64,000 nucleotides of DNA from Corynebacterium vitaeruminis (GTDB lineage: Bacteria; Actinomycetota; Actinomycetes; Mycobacteriales; Mycobacteriaceae): positions 41,978 to 105,977 of the forward strand of contig NZ_JVVM01000016.1 of assembly GCF_001054325.1 (NCBI RefSeq). Direction: 5' to 3'. Under the pieces are notes generated by a model. That model had not been told where the DNA came from. It saw only the letters and a program-made list of their open reading frames with translations, and ran no database searches. Both the position numbers and the translations under genes were made by a program. This document shows positions 8,032 through 17,143 of the stretch, in pieces. How positions within the stretch are numbered: position 1 is the first letter of the stretch; each line of letters begins with the position of its first letter.

Positions 8032-8970
8032 TCAACCCTTTCCGTATAGGTCGCTGTCCAGTCGTCGGAAGATAATGCCCTCGCGCAGAGCCCAAGGACA
8101 AATCTCAACCTTCTCTAACCCCAATGCTCGCATACTAGCCTCTGCGACGAGGGCACCCGCGACAATTTGGTGAGAACGATTCGCACTAACCCCCTCAAGT
8201 TCAGCACGGTCAGCGGCCGTCATGCGCGAAATAAACGCAATCAGTTGGCGCAAACCAGCGGCAGTCAGGGTGCGCTTAACGCGCGGACCAGCAGCGGAAG
8301 GAGCTGCACCGGTCAGACGGGCGAGAGTACGGAAAGTCTTCGAGGTAGCGACAGCTAAGTCCGGGTCGCCAAGCGTGCGCAGATGACGAGCCGGCTCAGC
8401 GAGCTCAGCATCAATGTAATCCCGCAGCAAGTCAATCTTCTTGCGCTCCGGCGGATCGGTCTCGAACCACTCGTGAGTCAGACGACCAGCACCGAGCAGC
8501 AGCGAGTACGCAGCCTCCGGATCCTCATCGGTACCCGACGTCAGCTCGAGAGAACCACCACCGATATCCAGATTGATTAGACGACCAGCAGACCAGCCGT
8601 ACCAGCGGCGCACTGCCAAAAATGTCAGACGAGCCTCGTCCTCACCGGAGAGAATCTGCAGCTTAATGCCGGTTTCCTTCTCAACGTGGGCGAGAACCTC
8701 GTCCGCGTTTGCGGCATCGCGAACAGCCGAAGTGGCGAAGCTAATCATCTCTTCGCACTTCATCTGCTCAACCAATTCCTTGGATTCAGCGACGTAGCCC
8801 GTTAGCTTGTCAATGCCCTTTTTGGACAGGTTGTTGTCCTTATCCAGGTACTCGACCAGCTTCATCGTCGACTTGGAATCGCTCATCGGAGTCGGATGTC
8901 CGCCCCGGCGGGCGTCCACCATCACCAAGTGGACGGTATTACTACCTACATCTAATACACCTAATCTCAC
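8032..8970 (-). CDS. ppx: Ppx/GppA-family exopolyphosphatase
   Basis: 312-residue member of the ASKHA ATPase fold that hydrolyses inorganic polyphosphate or pppGpp. [15 protein letters not shown] at 3-17 is the first phosphate-binding loop, DIGGGSLEL the second; SANR appears near the end. Actinobacterial relatives of this short form lack the carboxy-terminal HD-like domain of E. coli Ppx, and this one is also short. Its place beside the RegX3-SenX3 phosphate system fits phosphate storage. The start is a GTG preceded by TAACCT with a 7-nt spacer, suggesting a leaderless message; a divergent gene starts only 34 bp away. Confidence 0.92.
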   Translation of the reverse strand: MRLGVLDVGSNTVHLVMVDARRGGHPTPMSDSKSTMKLVEYLDKDNNLSKKGIDKLTGYVAESKELVEQMKCEEMISFATSAVRDAANADEVLAHVEKETGIKLQILSGEDEARLTFLAVRRWYGWSAGRLINLDIGGGSLELTSGTDEDPEAAYSLLLGAGRLTHEWFETDPPERKKIDLLRDYIDAELAEPARHLRTLGDPDLAVATSKTFRTLARLTGAAPSAAGPRVKRTLTAAGLRQLIAFISRMTAADRAELEGVSANRSHQIVAGALVAEASMRALGLEKVEICPWALREGIIFRRLDSDLYGKG

Positions 8971-8977
8971 TCTTAGT

Positions 8978-8983
8978 AGGTTA
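8978..8983 (-). promoter_or_regulatory. -10 box TAACCT, leaderless promoter of ppx
   Basis: TAACCT on the minus strand, 7 nt, then the GTG at 8970. It lies only 7 bp from the opposite-facing box at 8991-8996. Confidence 0.6.
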
Positions 8984-8990
8984 GACGGTC

Positions 8991-8996
8991 TACGGT
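8991..8996 (+). promoter_or_regulatory. -10 box TACGGT, leaderless promoter of the Cys-rich protein gene
   Basis: TACGGT, 8 nt, then the GTG at 9005. No Shine-Dalgarno sequence fits. Confidence 0.55.
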
Positions 8997-9004
8997 GTAT
9001 TGGT

Positions 9005-9937
9005 GTGAATCAACCCCACCCCCGTCCCGGTCGCGGACCGCAACCTTCCCCGGCGGAAGTCGCCTATGACTTTCCCCGAGAGTGGTTCGAGTTCGCCCAC
9101 CCAGAGGACCCAGAACACATCATCACCTGCGACCTAACCTGGCTGATGAGCTCCTACCAATGTGCCTTCGGCACCTCCGCTTGTCTGGGCATCGACTCCG
9201 CGAACGCGGATGTCGGATGCTGCGGCCATGGCGCCTTTATCACCGACGACGAAGACCGCGAGAGGGTTATTGACGTCGTACAGCGAATGGAAGGCGACTC
9301 CGCAGAGCCCCAGTGGTGGCAGAACCGTCCCCAGCAGACGCTGAAGTGGCTCGCGACCTACGAGACCGACCCCGCGGAACCGTTGGAACCGTGGTTAGTG
9401 TGGGACGAGCTTGACGACGAAAACGGAGAGCCTGAGCCGGCTCTGAAAACAAAGGTCGTGAAGAACGCCTGCATTTTTGCCAACCGTGAGGGGTGGCGAA
9501 ATGGTGCGGGCTGTGCCATCCACCAGTGGGCTATGGCCAACGACATCGACCCCGTGAAGGTCAAGCCGGATGTGTGCTGGCAGGTGCCGCTGCGTCGACT
9601 GGAGGACTGGGAAGAACGACCGGACGGACAGGAGATTCTGCGCACAACTATTACTGAGTACGACCGACGCGCATGGGGCGATGGCGGCGAGGACTTTGAG
9701 TGGTTCTGCACGGGCGCGCCGGCCACGCATGCCGGTGGCGAGCCAATGTGGCGCACGCACAAATCGGAGCTGATTGAGCTCATCGGCGAAGAGTGCTACG
9801 AGATTCTGGCGGAGCACTGCCGGGCTCGTGAGGCAGCAGGCGCGGCCAAGGCCTTCGGACCGAGTGGCTACCCACTGCTGGCGATTCACCCGGCCACGCG
9901 CGCAGCGGCTGAGGGGCTGTCCCCAGACGAGGTTTAG
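9005..9937 (+). CDS. Conserved actinobacterial Cys-rich protein (Rv0495c-like), function unknown
   Basis: 310 residues. From GTG 9005 the protein begins [12 protein letters not shown] cysteine cluster lies at Cys42, Cys53, Cys60, Cys72 and Cys73 with His75; further cysteines follow in KNACIF and [11 protein letters not shown]. The spacing C-x10-C-x6-C-x11-CC resembles zinc- or iron-sulphur-binding modules of the DUF3109/YkgJ type, but binding is inference. Many Trp and acidic residues; no signal peptide or membrane helix. The gene is divergent from ppx in Mycobacterium as well. It ends 53 nt before regX3, which is convergent. Confidence 0.85.
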   Translation: MNQPHPRPGRGPQPSPAEVAYDFPREWFEFAHPEDPEHIITCDLTWLMSSYQCAFGTSACLGIDSANADVGCCGHGAFITDDEDRERVIDVVQRMEGDSAEPQWWQNRPQQTLKWLATYETDPAEPLEPWLVWDELDDENGEPEPALKTKVVKNACIFANREGWRNGAGCAIHQWAMANDIDPVKVKPDVCWQVPLRRLEDWEERPDGQEILRTTITEYDRRAWGDGGEDFEWFCTGAPATHAGGEPMWRTHKSELIELIGEECYEILAEHCRAREAAGAAKAFGPSGYPLLAIHPATRAAAEGLSPDEV

Positions 9938-9990
9938 CCTGGAGTTCGAACCTGGCCGCCGGCGCTAATCGTCTGCAGCAGTCGGCTGCG

Positions 9991-10686
9991 CTAGTCCTCG
10001 AACTTGTAACCCAAGCCGCGAACGGTGACCAGGAACTCCGGCGAGGAAGGATTGCGCTCAATCTTGGAGCGCAGGCGCTTGATGTGCACGTCCAGCGTCT
10101 TGGTGTCGCCGACGTAGTCGGAGCCCCAGACGCGGTCGATGAGCTGGCCGCGGGTGAGCACACGACCGCGGTTGCGCAACAGGTACTCCAGCAGGTCGAA
10201 CTCCTTGAGAGGCATTGCAACATCTTCGCCGTCAACGGTGACAACGTGGCGCTCAACGTCCAGCACAACTGGGCCACCGCGCAAAACCTCTTCGTAGAGA
10301 TCCTCGACATCGTCGGACTCTTCGTGGCGACCGCGGCGCAGCACAGCTCGGATGCGAGCAATGAGTTCGCGGGAGGAATACGGCTTGGTCACATAGTCAT
10401 CCGCACCAATTTCCAAGCCCACGACCTTGTCAATCTCGGTGTCACGAGCAGTGACCATGATAACCGGGACAGAGGACTTGAGGCGGATGTTCTTGCAGAC
10501 CTCAGTGCCACTCATTCCTGGCAGCATGAGGTCCAGCAGCACAATGTCCGGTTCTGCCTTGGAGAATTCTGCCAGTGCTTCCTGACCGTCAGCGGCCATC
10601 CGCACCTCGAAGCCCTCGCGCTGCAGCAGAAACGCGAGCGGCTCCGCCAAAGCCGTCTCGTCTTCGACAATAAGTACCTCAGTCAC
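9991..10686 (-). CDS. regX3: Two-component response regulator RegX3
   Basis: 231-residue OmpR/PhoB-type regulator. Receiver domain 1-120 with the acidic pair EDE at 8-10, phosphorylated Asp in VLLDLMLPG (near 52), the switch Thr in MVTAR and Lys in VTKPYSS. Winged-helix output domain 130-231 ending RGLGYKFED. In actinobacteria RegX3 governs the phosphate-starvation response with SenX3. The start is GTG 10686, 3 nt after the senX3 stop, with AAGGAATGAAG inside the end of senX3, so translation is coupled. Confidence 0.95.
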   Translation of the reverse strand: MTEVLIVEDETALAEPLAFLLQREGFEVRMAADGQEALAEFSKAEPDIVLLDLMLPGMSGTEVCKNIRLKSSVPVIMVTARDTEIDKVVGLEIGADDYVTKPYSSRELIARIRAVLRRGRHEESDDVEDLYEEVLRGGPVVLDVERHVVTVDGEDVAMPLKEFDLLEYLLRNRGRVLTRGQLIDRVWGSDYVGDTKTLDVHIKRLRSKIERNPSSPEFLVTVRGLGYKFED

Positions 10687-10689
10687 GGA

Positions 10690-11997
10690 TTACTTCATTC
10701 CTTCCTTGGAATCCTTGTTCCGGGAATCCTTATCCTTGCCACGGGTTTTGCCCGTACCACGCTGCGCGTTTTTCTTAGCTGCAAGTTTACCCGCAGGCGG
10801 GGTGTGCCCGATCGGCAAACGTGCAGATACATCGCCATCATTCGGCGCGGAACCGTTCTTTTCCATCAGCGGGAGCTCAATGGTGAAGGTCGATCCTGTG
10901 CCCAGCCGACTCCACAGCTTGACGGTTCCCTTGTGGTTCGCTGCGACGTGCTTGACAATTGCCAAGCCCAAACCTGTTCCACCCGTTGCCCGCGAGCGCG
11001 CCTTGTCCGCGCGGAAAAAACGCTCGAAAATCCGCTTCTGGTTCGCCTGGGAAATGCCGATACCGCGGTCAGTTACGCGGATAGCAACGGTGTCGTTACC
11101 CTCCTTGACAGCAGTCACGGACACGGGCGAGGCCTCTGGCGAGTAATTGATGGCATTCGAAATCAGATTGGATACCGCAGTAATTAGCAGACTGCGCTCA
11201 CCTTCAACGACCAGGTCCGGGTCACAGTCAACGGTGATCTCAATCCCCGCCTGCTCCGAGAGCATCTGATTACGACGCACTGCACCCTGGACAATATCTT
11301 CGACCTTCACCGGCGACATATCCGGCAAAGGCTCAGCGCCCTGCAGCTTCGACAGCGAGATGAGCTCCGTGATCATCGTCGACATCCGCTTGGACTCCTG
11401 CGTCAGGCTCTCACTAAAGTGACGCACGGCAACCGGGTCGTCGGTAGCTTCATTTAGCGCCTCGACCAGAAGACTAATGGCTCCCACCGGGGTCTTGAGC
11501 TCGTGGGAAACGTTGGCCACAAAGTCACGTCGTGCGGCTTCCATGCGGGCCTGCTCGGAGACATCGGTCGCGTAAATCACCACAAAACGGTCATCCACCA
11601 GCGACAATGGAGTCAGCTGACAACGGACAATCGTGTCCGGCGCTCCTGCCCGGCGCGACGGCAGCACCAGGGTCAGCTCCTCGTCCTCCTGCGAGTCAAA
11701 TACCTTGACCGCGGCGTCCCAGCCCACATCATTCAGGTGACGCTCATAGACCAGCCCCAACTTGTGCGCCATGGAGTTCGACAAAATCAAATCACGCGAA
11801 ATGTCAACGACCACCACGCCCGTTGGAGACTTCTGAATGGCCAGGTGCATGACCTGCGCCATGGTGGTTATTGAACTTTCCTCGTCGCTCTTCTGACGCC
11901 GAGCGGCGTTATAGGCGCCCGAGACAGCTCCACCGAGAATCAGCACAGCTGCCATAACCGCAGCACCTAGTAGAGCAGCGATAATGATTTTTGACAC
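10690..11997 (-). CDS. senX3: Sensor histidine kinase SenX3
   Basis: 435 residues. A single clear membrane helix at 5-27, a PAS-like region about 50-150, then HisKA with the phospho-acceptor His165 in NVSHELKTP, followed by the HATPase domain with N, G1 (DRGIGI) and G2 (GTGLGLAIVK) boxes. The tail after about 390 is Lys/Arg-rich and probably disordered. Partner of RegX3 in phosphate sensing. The start GTG at 11997 follows a TAGGGT box by 7 nt, so the operon is probably leaderless. Confidence 0.94.
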   Translation of the reverse strand: MSKIIIAALLGAAVMAAVLILGGAVSGAYNAARRQKSDEESSITTMAQVMHLAIQKSPTGVVVVDISRDLILSNSMAHKLGLVYERHLNDVGWDAAVKVFDSQEDEELTLVLPSRRAGAPDTIVRCQLTPLSLVDDRFVVIYATDVSEQARMEAARRDFVANVSHELKTPVGAISLLVEALNEATDDPVAVRHFSESLTQESKRMSTMITELISLSKLQGAEPLPDMSPVKVEDIVQGAVRRNQMLSEQAGIEITVDCDPDLVVEGERSLLITAVSNLISNAINYSPEASPVSVTAVKEGNDTVAIRVTDRGIGISQANQKRIFERFFRADKARSRATGGTGLGLAIVKHVAANHKGTVKLWSRLGTGSTFTIELPLMEKNGSAPNDGDVSARLPIGHTPPAGKLAAKKNAQRGTGKTRGKDKDSRNKDSKEGMK

Positions 11998-12004
11998 GGG
12001 TCTT

Positions 12005-12010
12005 ACCCTA
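12005..12010 (-). promoter_or_regulatory. -10 box TAGGGT, leaderless promoter of senX3-regX3
   Basis: TAGGGT, exactly 7 nt, then the GTG at 11997. Confidence 0.6.
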
Positions 12011-12069
12011 AGCTCTTTTCACAGTCCGCGCGCGCTGAAAAATCATTGCGCTAGCTAGCTCTAAATAGA

Positions 12070-12092
12070 CCAAGGAGCACAGCCCACCTTGG
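12070..12092 (-). terminator. Possible terminator of gpmA
   Basis: CCAAGG (12070-12075) pairs with CCTTGG (12087-12092) around 11 nt, about 35 nt beyond the gpmA stop; the minus-strand tail TCTATTTAG is only moderately U-rich. Confidence 0.4.
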
Positions 12093-12128
12093 CTGCGCCC
12101 CTTATCGACCTATCCATAACCTACATAT

Positions 12129-12875
12129 TTACTTGTTACCCTGAGCAGCAACAGCAGCTGCACCTGCAGCTGCAGCTTCCGGATCCAGGTAGGTGCCACC
12201 CGGGTTCTGAACCTTGCCCTCAGCATCGAAATCGTAGACCAGCGGGATACCGGTCGGGATGTTCAGAGCGGCAATGTCCTCGTCCGAGATGTTATCCAGG
12301 TGCTTGACCAGTGCACGCAGCGAGTTACCGTGAGCTGCCACCATGACAGTCTCACCAGCCTTCAGACGCGGCAGGATTTCCTCTTCAAAGTAAGGAATGA
12401 AACGCTTGACGACGTCCAGGAGGCACTCCGTGCGCGGAACCTCATCCAGGTTGGCGTAACGCGGGTCATTGGCCTGCGAGAACTCGCTGTCATCCGACAG
12501 CTCCGGCGGCGGAGTGTCATAGGAACGACGCCAGGACATGAACTGATCCTCGCCGTACTTCTCCTTGGTCTCTGCCTTGTTCAGACCCTGCAGAGCACCG
12601 TAGTGGCGCTCGTTCAGACGCCAGTCACGGATAACCGGAATCCACACCAGGTCAGCGGTGTCCAGGGCAATGTGTGCAGTGTTAATTGCGCGACGCAGCA
12701 GCGACGTGTAGAGAACCTGCGGCTTCAGGCCTGCCTCTACGAGCATCTTACCGGCACGTACTGCCTCAGCGCGGCCCTTGTCGGTCAGTGCAACGTCGAC
12801 CCAGCCCGTGAACTGGTTGGAGGCGTTCCACTCACTCTGGCCATGACGGACAAGAATCAGTTTTCCATTGCTCAT
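12129..12875 (-). CDS. gpmA: 2,3-bisphosphoglycerate-dependent phosphoglycerate mutase
   Basis: Interconverts 3- and 2-phosphoglycerate in glycolysis. 248 residues, the normal dimeric/tetrameric dPGM length. [10 protein letters not shown] at 8-17 carries the phosphorylated His11; RRSYDTPPP and [13 protein letters not shown] (second active-site His) are present. The tail is Ala-rich. Same position next to senX3 as in Mycobacterium and Corynebacterium. The start follows GGGGGC closely and lacks a clear ribosome-binding site, so it may also be leaderless with a degenerate CACAAT box. Confidence 0.96.
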   Translation of the reverse strand: MSNGKLILVRHGQSEWNASNQFTGWVDVALTDKGRAEAVRAGKMLVEAGLKPQVLYTSLLRRAINTAHIALDTADLVWIPVIRDWRLNERHYGALQGLNKAETKEKYGEDQFMSWRRSYDTPPPELSDDSEFSQANDPRYANLDEVPRTECLLDVVKRFIPYFEEEILPRLKAGETVMVAAHGNSLRALVKHLDNISDEDIAALNIPTGIPLVYDFDAEGKVQNPGGTYLDPEAAAAGAAAVAAQGNK

Positions 12876-12945
12876 GCCCCCAATTGTGCCCCAAAACTGG
12901 AAAGTCCGCCGTTCGTTGCCCCGCTATGTGGGTTACTACCCCCGA

Positions 12946-13431
12946 CTACTCAACCATGTGGCGGAACTGCTCCAGATTGGCCAGGTTTTCCCCACGGTCG
13001 ACCCGCCACTCCCACTCGCGCTTGATTGCCGACGCAAAGCCGCGTTCGAGAATCTGGTTAAAGTCCCCATCGGCCGTCTCTAGCAGCTGACCGAGGAGGC
13101 GGTCGAGGTCATCGTCGGAAAGCTCGGCGGGCAGTTGGCCGACCAGGTAGATGTCGCCGGCGGCGTCGATGGTGTAACCGATACCGAACAGACGACGGTT
13201 GCGCTGCAGCAACCACTTGTAGACGGCCTCGTGGTTTTCTTCGACCGCGCGACAGACGAAGGCTTCGACACGCAGAGAGTCAGGCGCCGGGATGAGGCCG
13301 ACGACGGTCTTCAACTTCTTCTTGCCAGGCAGAACCACCACAGCGGCATTGTCTGCGATGCCATGCTCAACACCGAGGCGTTCCAGCTGCTCGCCGAGGG
13401 ATTTCAGCTGTGCTTGAATGTCCGTGCTCAT
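12946..13431 (-). CDS. YbjN-domain protein
   Basis: 161 residues with the YbjN fold (type III secretion chaperone-like): alternating strands in VVVLPGKKKLKTVVGLIP and a conserved ending LEQFRHMVE. The family is conserved between gpmA and mshA in actinobacteria. Biochemical role unknown; E. coli YbjN affects stress and motility phenotypes, which may not transfer. GGGAG lies about 10 nt before the ATG. No signal peptide or membrane helix. Confidence 0.88.
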   Translation of the reverse strand: MSTDIQAQLKSLGEQLERLGVEHGIADNAAVVVLPGKKKLKTVVGLIPAPDSLRVEAFVCRAVEENHEAVYKWLLQRNRRLFGIGYTIDAAGDIYLVGQLPAELSDDDLDRLLGQLLETADGDFNQILERGFASAIKREWEWRVDRGENLANLEQFRHMVE

Positions 13432-13490
13432 CGTGAATCATCTCCCTGTTTATGTGGCTACGGCCCTGGCGCTGCTGAACCTAACGAAAC

Positions 13491-14846
13491 CTACCGGGAG
13501 CCGCCCGCATCCCGGATAGAGCCGGGACAATTTTCCTTTTGGAGTTCGGTTCGATGATAGACATCGGCCAATCGATCCACGGTCTTTTGCCAGGAAAACT
13601 CCATGGAGTGCTCGCGTGCCTGCGTGGCCAACTTGATCCGCAGCTCGTCGTCCTGCACCAGGCGACCGAGGGCATCGGCCCAGGCTGCGGGCTCGTGACC
13701 GTCGACAAGCAAACCGCTGACCCCATCGTCGACGGCGATGGAGAGCCCGCCGACATTCGCCGCGACGACGGGCGTTCCGGTGGCCTGAGCCTCCATCGCC
13801 ACCAGCCCGAAGGTCTCGTTGTAACTGGGCACGGCGACAATGTCTGCGGCCTGGTAGAGCTTCGCCAGGTCCTGCGGCCGGCGCGGGGGCATGAAACGAA
13901 CCAGGTGGTCGATACCCTCTTCTGCTGCGAGATTGGTGAACTCGTCGGGCGCGTGCAGCCCCGAACCGGACAGGCCGCCGCAGATAATCACGCGGACATT
14001 GGTTGCGGGATCGCGACGCATGAGCTCGCCGACCCCGCGCAGCAGCACCTGCGGACCCTTGAGCCGTTGCAGCCTGCCGACGAACAAAATGACCTTAGTG
14101 TGCAACGGAATACCCAGCTCACGACGGGACCGCTCGGTGGCGCGATCACTACCCGGGGAAAAGAGCCCCACGTCCACCCCGGGTGGAACGACATCGATGC
14201 GCCACGGGTCGGCATCGTGGAGATCCGCCAGCTGCTTAGCCTCGGCATCTGTGTTGACGATGAGGCGGCATGCGTTGTCCACAATCTGCTGCTCACAGAT
14301 ACGTCGCGACTCCGGCTCCGGCTTATCCCCCGCCGCCAGGTGGAGGTTTTTCACCGCGGCCAGCGTATGCGCCGTGTGAACGAAAGGAATGTCGCGCAAA
14401 TCCGACAACAACCAACCAACCTGGCCGGAGAGCCAGTAGTGCGAATGAATCAGGTCGTATTCAATCCCCTGTTCGCGGGCGAATTCAATGACGCCACCGG
14501 CAAAAGCCGGCATCTGCGTGGCCAGATCCGACTTCTCCAACCCCTCATATGGGCCAGCCACAATGTTGATGACGCGAAAGTTCTCACTGACCTGAATAAT
14601 CTGCCCATCGCTGGAACGAGTGGCGCGAGTGAAAACATCCACCTTCACACCGCGTCGGGCGAGCTCCTCGCAGGTGCGCAGCACGTAGACGTTCATGCCA
14701 CCTGCGTCACCGATGCCCGGTTGCTCCAGCGGCGAGGTATGCATGGAAATCATCGCGATACGGTTCGGCAGGGCCGGGGAATTAGAGGTGGTGTTTGGGG
14801 TGGCGGCGTCTGCGCCCGCCGTTGCCGACGGAAATGTTTCGGTCAT
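13491..14846 (-). CDS. mshA: D-inositol-3-phosphate glycosyltransferase (mycothiol synthesis)
   Basis: First step of mycothiol synthesis: transfers N-acetylglucosamine from UDP-GlcNAc to 1-L-myo-inositol-1-phosphate. GT4/GT-B protein of 451 residues from ATG 14846. After a short Thr/Ala-rich leader, [26 protein letters not shown] carries the donor-domain Gly loop; HSHYWLSG and VHTAHTLA follow; the carboxy-terminal half has [11 protein letters not shown] and the E-x7-E motif in [18 protein letters not shown]. The open frame extends 32 codons upstream to 14942, but that extension is not family sequence. Its presence shows that the organism uses mycothiol. Confidence 0.94.
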   Translation of the reverse strand: MTETFPSATAGADAATPNTTSNSPALPNRIAMISMHTSPLEQPGIGDAGGMNVYVLRTCEELARRGVKVDVFTRATRSSDGQIIQVSENFRVINIVAGPYEGLEKSDLATQMPAFAGGVIEFAREQGIEYDLIHSHYWLSGQVGWLLSDLRDIPFVHTAHTLAAVKNLHLAAGDKPEPESRRICEQQIVDNACRLIVNTDAEAKQLADLHDADPWRIDVVPPGVDVGLFSPGSDRATERSRRELGIPLHTKVILFVGRLQRLKGPQVLLRGVGELMRRDPATNVRVIICGGLSGSGLHAPDEFTNLAAEEGIDHLVRFMPPRRPQDLAKLYQAADIVAVPSYNETFGLVAMEAQATGTPVVAANVGGLSIAVDDGVSGLLVDGHEPAAWADALGRLVQDDELRIKLATQAREHSMEFSWQKTVDRLADVYHRTELQKENCPGSIRDAGGSR

Positions 14847-14960
14847 ACTGCCCAGAGTGCCTATTCCAAGGGCAACCCCGCAAATGAGTACCTCAAATAC
14901 GTGTATAGAAATCCCGGCAATGCAGAGCGACGTACGGCACAATAGGGGTCGATACCTACT

Positions 14961-14990
14961 ACGTCGTAAGTTATTATCACCTCACGACGT
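14961..14990 (+). promoter_or_regulatory. Promoter with flanking ACGTCGT/ACGACGT dyad ahead of the acyl-CoA ligase gene
   Basis: TATTAT (14972-14977) is a good -10 box. It sits inside an inverted repeat, ACGTCGT (14961-14967) and ACGACGT (14984-14990), 16 nt apart. A repressor bound here would cover the box. A leader of about 39 nt then runs to the AGGAGG ribosome-binding site. Confidence 0.5.
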
Positions 14991-15023
14991 GGTCAGGTCA
15001 CACACAAAAACTAGGAGGACCCC

Positions 15024-16859
15024 ATGGCCGATACATCCAGCTCGCACGCCGAAAAAAACTCTGCCCCAGCTAACGGTTCGACACCCAACGCTGCTATTTC
15101 CAAGGCCTGGCTGAACCTGTATCCGGAGTGGACCCCGCCTCACATTGACTACAACTTCGATACCCTCCTGGATGTCTACCGCCACACCCTGAGCAACCAT
15201 CCGCGCCGCAAGGCGCTGACCTTTTTCGGTCGCTCCACCTCGTATGCCGAGCTGGATGCCAAGGTCCGCAGCGTTGCCGCTGGTCTGCGTGCACTCGGTG
15301 TACGCAAGGGCGATCGCGTGGCCCTGCTTATGCCGAACTGCCCGCAGCATGTCATCGCTTACTGGGCAGTTCTGCACCTCGGCGCTGTTGCCGTAGAGCA
15401 CAATCCTCTCTACACCGCCCATGAGCTGCGCCACCCGTTCAACGACCACGGCGCTCGCTTTGCCATCTGCTGGGACAAGATTGTCCCCGTACTTGAAGAC
15501 CTTCGCAGCAACACCCCGCTCGAGACCATCATTGCGGTCAACATGCTGCAGGATCTGCCGTTTGTCATGCGCACCGCCCTGTCCATCCCGCTGCCGAAGC
15601 TCCGCGCCGCCCGCGCTAAGCTGCACTCCTCCGCACCGCAAGTTATGGGTTTTGACGCCTTGCTTCACGACGCCGTCGGCGGAGACGGCCACGACCTCCA
15701 GGCCGATGACTCCATCACTGCTGATGACACTGCAGTGATGATGTACACCTCCGGTACCACGGGCTCGCCGAAGGGCGCGCAGCTGAGCCACCGCGGGCTG
15801 GTCGCCAACATTCTGCAGGGCAAGGCCTGGGTGCCGGGCCTTGGCAAGGAGCGCGAAATCTCCCTTGGCATCCTACCGATGTTCCATGCCTACGGCCTGA
15901 CCATTGTCACCAACTTGTCCATGCTGATTGGCGCTGAACTGGTGCTGGTGCCGGCACCAGAGATTCCGCTGATTATGAAGGTGATGAAGAACAACCGCCC
16001 GACGTGGGTTCCTGGTGTACCGACTCTCTACGAGAAGATTGTCGAAGCCGCCGAGCGCGATAATGTCGACCTCTCTGGCGTGAAGTTCGCCTTCTGCGGT
16101 GCTGCTACCCTGCCGGTTTCCCTTGTACAGAAGTGGGAGAAGCTCACTGGAGGTCGTCTCGTCGAGGGCTACGGCCTCACTGAAACTTCACCGATTATCG
16201 TCGGCAACCCCATGGATGGTAACCGCCGCCCAGGCTACGTTGGCCTGCCATTCCCTGACACCGAGGTCGCCATCGTTGACCCCGATGATCCCACCAAGCT
16301 CTGCGCTGATGGCGAGGAGGGCGAGGTCATCGTCCGAGGCCCGCAGGTTTTCGCTGGTTATCTCAACCTCCCGGAGGCAACGGAGAAGTCCTTCACCGAT
16401 GGGCCTGCTGAGCTTCCCGCTGGCGATCGCTGGTACCGCACCGGCGATGTCGGAGTCATGGAGTCGGACGGCTTCATCAAGCTGGTTGCCCGCATCAAGG
16501 AGGTCATCATCACCGGTGGCTTCAATGTTTACCCGGCCGAGGTCGAGGAAGTACTGCTCTCCCACCCGGACATCACCGATGCCACGGTCGTCGGCCTGCC
16601 GAAGAGCGACGGCTCCGAGATGGTCGTAGCCGCCATCACTCTGGCTGACTACGCCCGCCTGGATTCCGACGCCTACCGTGACCACTGCTACGACAACCTG
16701 ACCCGATACAAGGTGCCGCGCGCATTCTTCCACCTGGAGGAACTGCCTCGCGACCAGATGGGCAAGGTCCGCCGCCGCGACGTCCGCGACGTACTTCTCA
16801 AGCAGCTGGAGCAGAAGGGCCAGAGCGTCGATTCGCTGAACCACCGCAAGCACCATTAG
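15024..16859 (+). CDS. Long-chain acyl-CoA ligase (FadD-type AMP-forming)
   Basis: Activates fatty acids to acyl-CoA through an acyl-adenylate. 611 residues. P-loop motif MMYTSGTTGSPKGAQLSH at about 240-257, GYGLTETSP with the conserved Glu, YRTGDVG with the ribose-binding Asp, and the hinge/linker RIKEVIITGGFNVYPAEVE, followed by the carboxy-terminal catalytic lysine region KVPRAFFHLEELPRDQMGK. The start is well supported by AGGAGG about 8 nt ahead. The chain length it uses cannot be told from sequence. Followed by an intergenic palindrome (16939-17003). Confidence 0.93.
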   Translation: MADTSSSHAEKNSAPANGSTPNAAISKAWLNLYPEWTPPHIDYNFDTLLDVYRHTLSNHPRRKALTFFGRSTSYAELDAKVRSVAAGLRALGVRKGDRVALLMPNCPQHVIAYWAVLHLGAVAVEHNPLYTAHELRHPFNDHGARFAICWDKIVPVLEDLRSNTPLETIIAVNMLQDLPFVMRTALSIPLPKLRAARAKLHSSAPQVMGFDALLHDAVGGDGHDLQADDSITADDTAVMMYTSGTTGSPKGAQLSHRGLVANILQGKAWVPGLGKEREISLGILPMFHAYGLTIVTNLSMLIGAELVLVPAPEIPLIMKVMKNNRPTWVPGVPTLYEKIVEAAERDNVDLSGVKFAFCGAATLPVSLVQKWEKLTGGRLVEGYGLTETSPIIVGNPMDGNRRPGYVGLPFPDTEVAIVDPDDPTKLCADGEEGEVIVRGPQVFAGYLNLPEATEKSFTDGPAELPAGDRWYRTGDVGVMESDGFIKLVARIKEVIITGGFNVYPAEVEEVLLSHPDITDATVVGLPKSDGSEMVVAAITLADYARLDSDAYRDHCYDNLTRYKVPRAFFHLEELPRDQMGKVRRRDVRDVLLKQLEQKGQSVDSLNHRKHH

Positions 16860-16938
16860 TTCGGGGTGGTAGCTGAGATAGGGGCCTGAGTAGTGCTGGC
16901 CCCTATCCCCTTAAGGCGGATCCCCGGCCCCCAGACTT

Positions 16939-17003
16939 AGTGACTAGGTTTATGACAAAAAACTGCGAGTGAATGCAATTCACGCGTCATAAACCTAGTC
17001 ACT
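16939..17003. repeat. Intergenic palindrome family, copy 1
   Basis: AGTGACTAGGTTTATGAC (16939-16956) is perfectly complementary to 16986-17003. Counting one A/C mismatch next to the loop, the arms are 19 bp around exactly 27 nt, the same geometry as the copies at 20794-20858 and 37331-37395. The loop holds a small hairpin GTGAA-TGCAA-TTCAC. It lies between the convergent acyl-CoA ligase and murB genes; nothing else is seen in 16860-17143. Confidence 0.85.
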
Positions 17004-17143
17004 TTCTCTATCCCCGCCCATTGAGAGAAGGCCCGGGAGCGCAAGCTGAGGACTACCCAGCGGTTCTGTCAGCCCCAGCGACCCCATCAGTCACGCCAGT
17101 CTCTCCAGTCCGCCCCCCTGGCCATCAGCCACCTGCCGCGGGC

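Noticed and set aside
16939..17003. The palindromes as integron attC, phage att or insertion-sequence ends
   Set aside because: No attC core motifs, no integrase or transposase in the window and no target-site duplication beside any copy.
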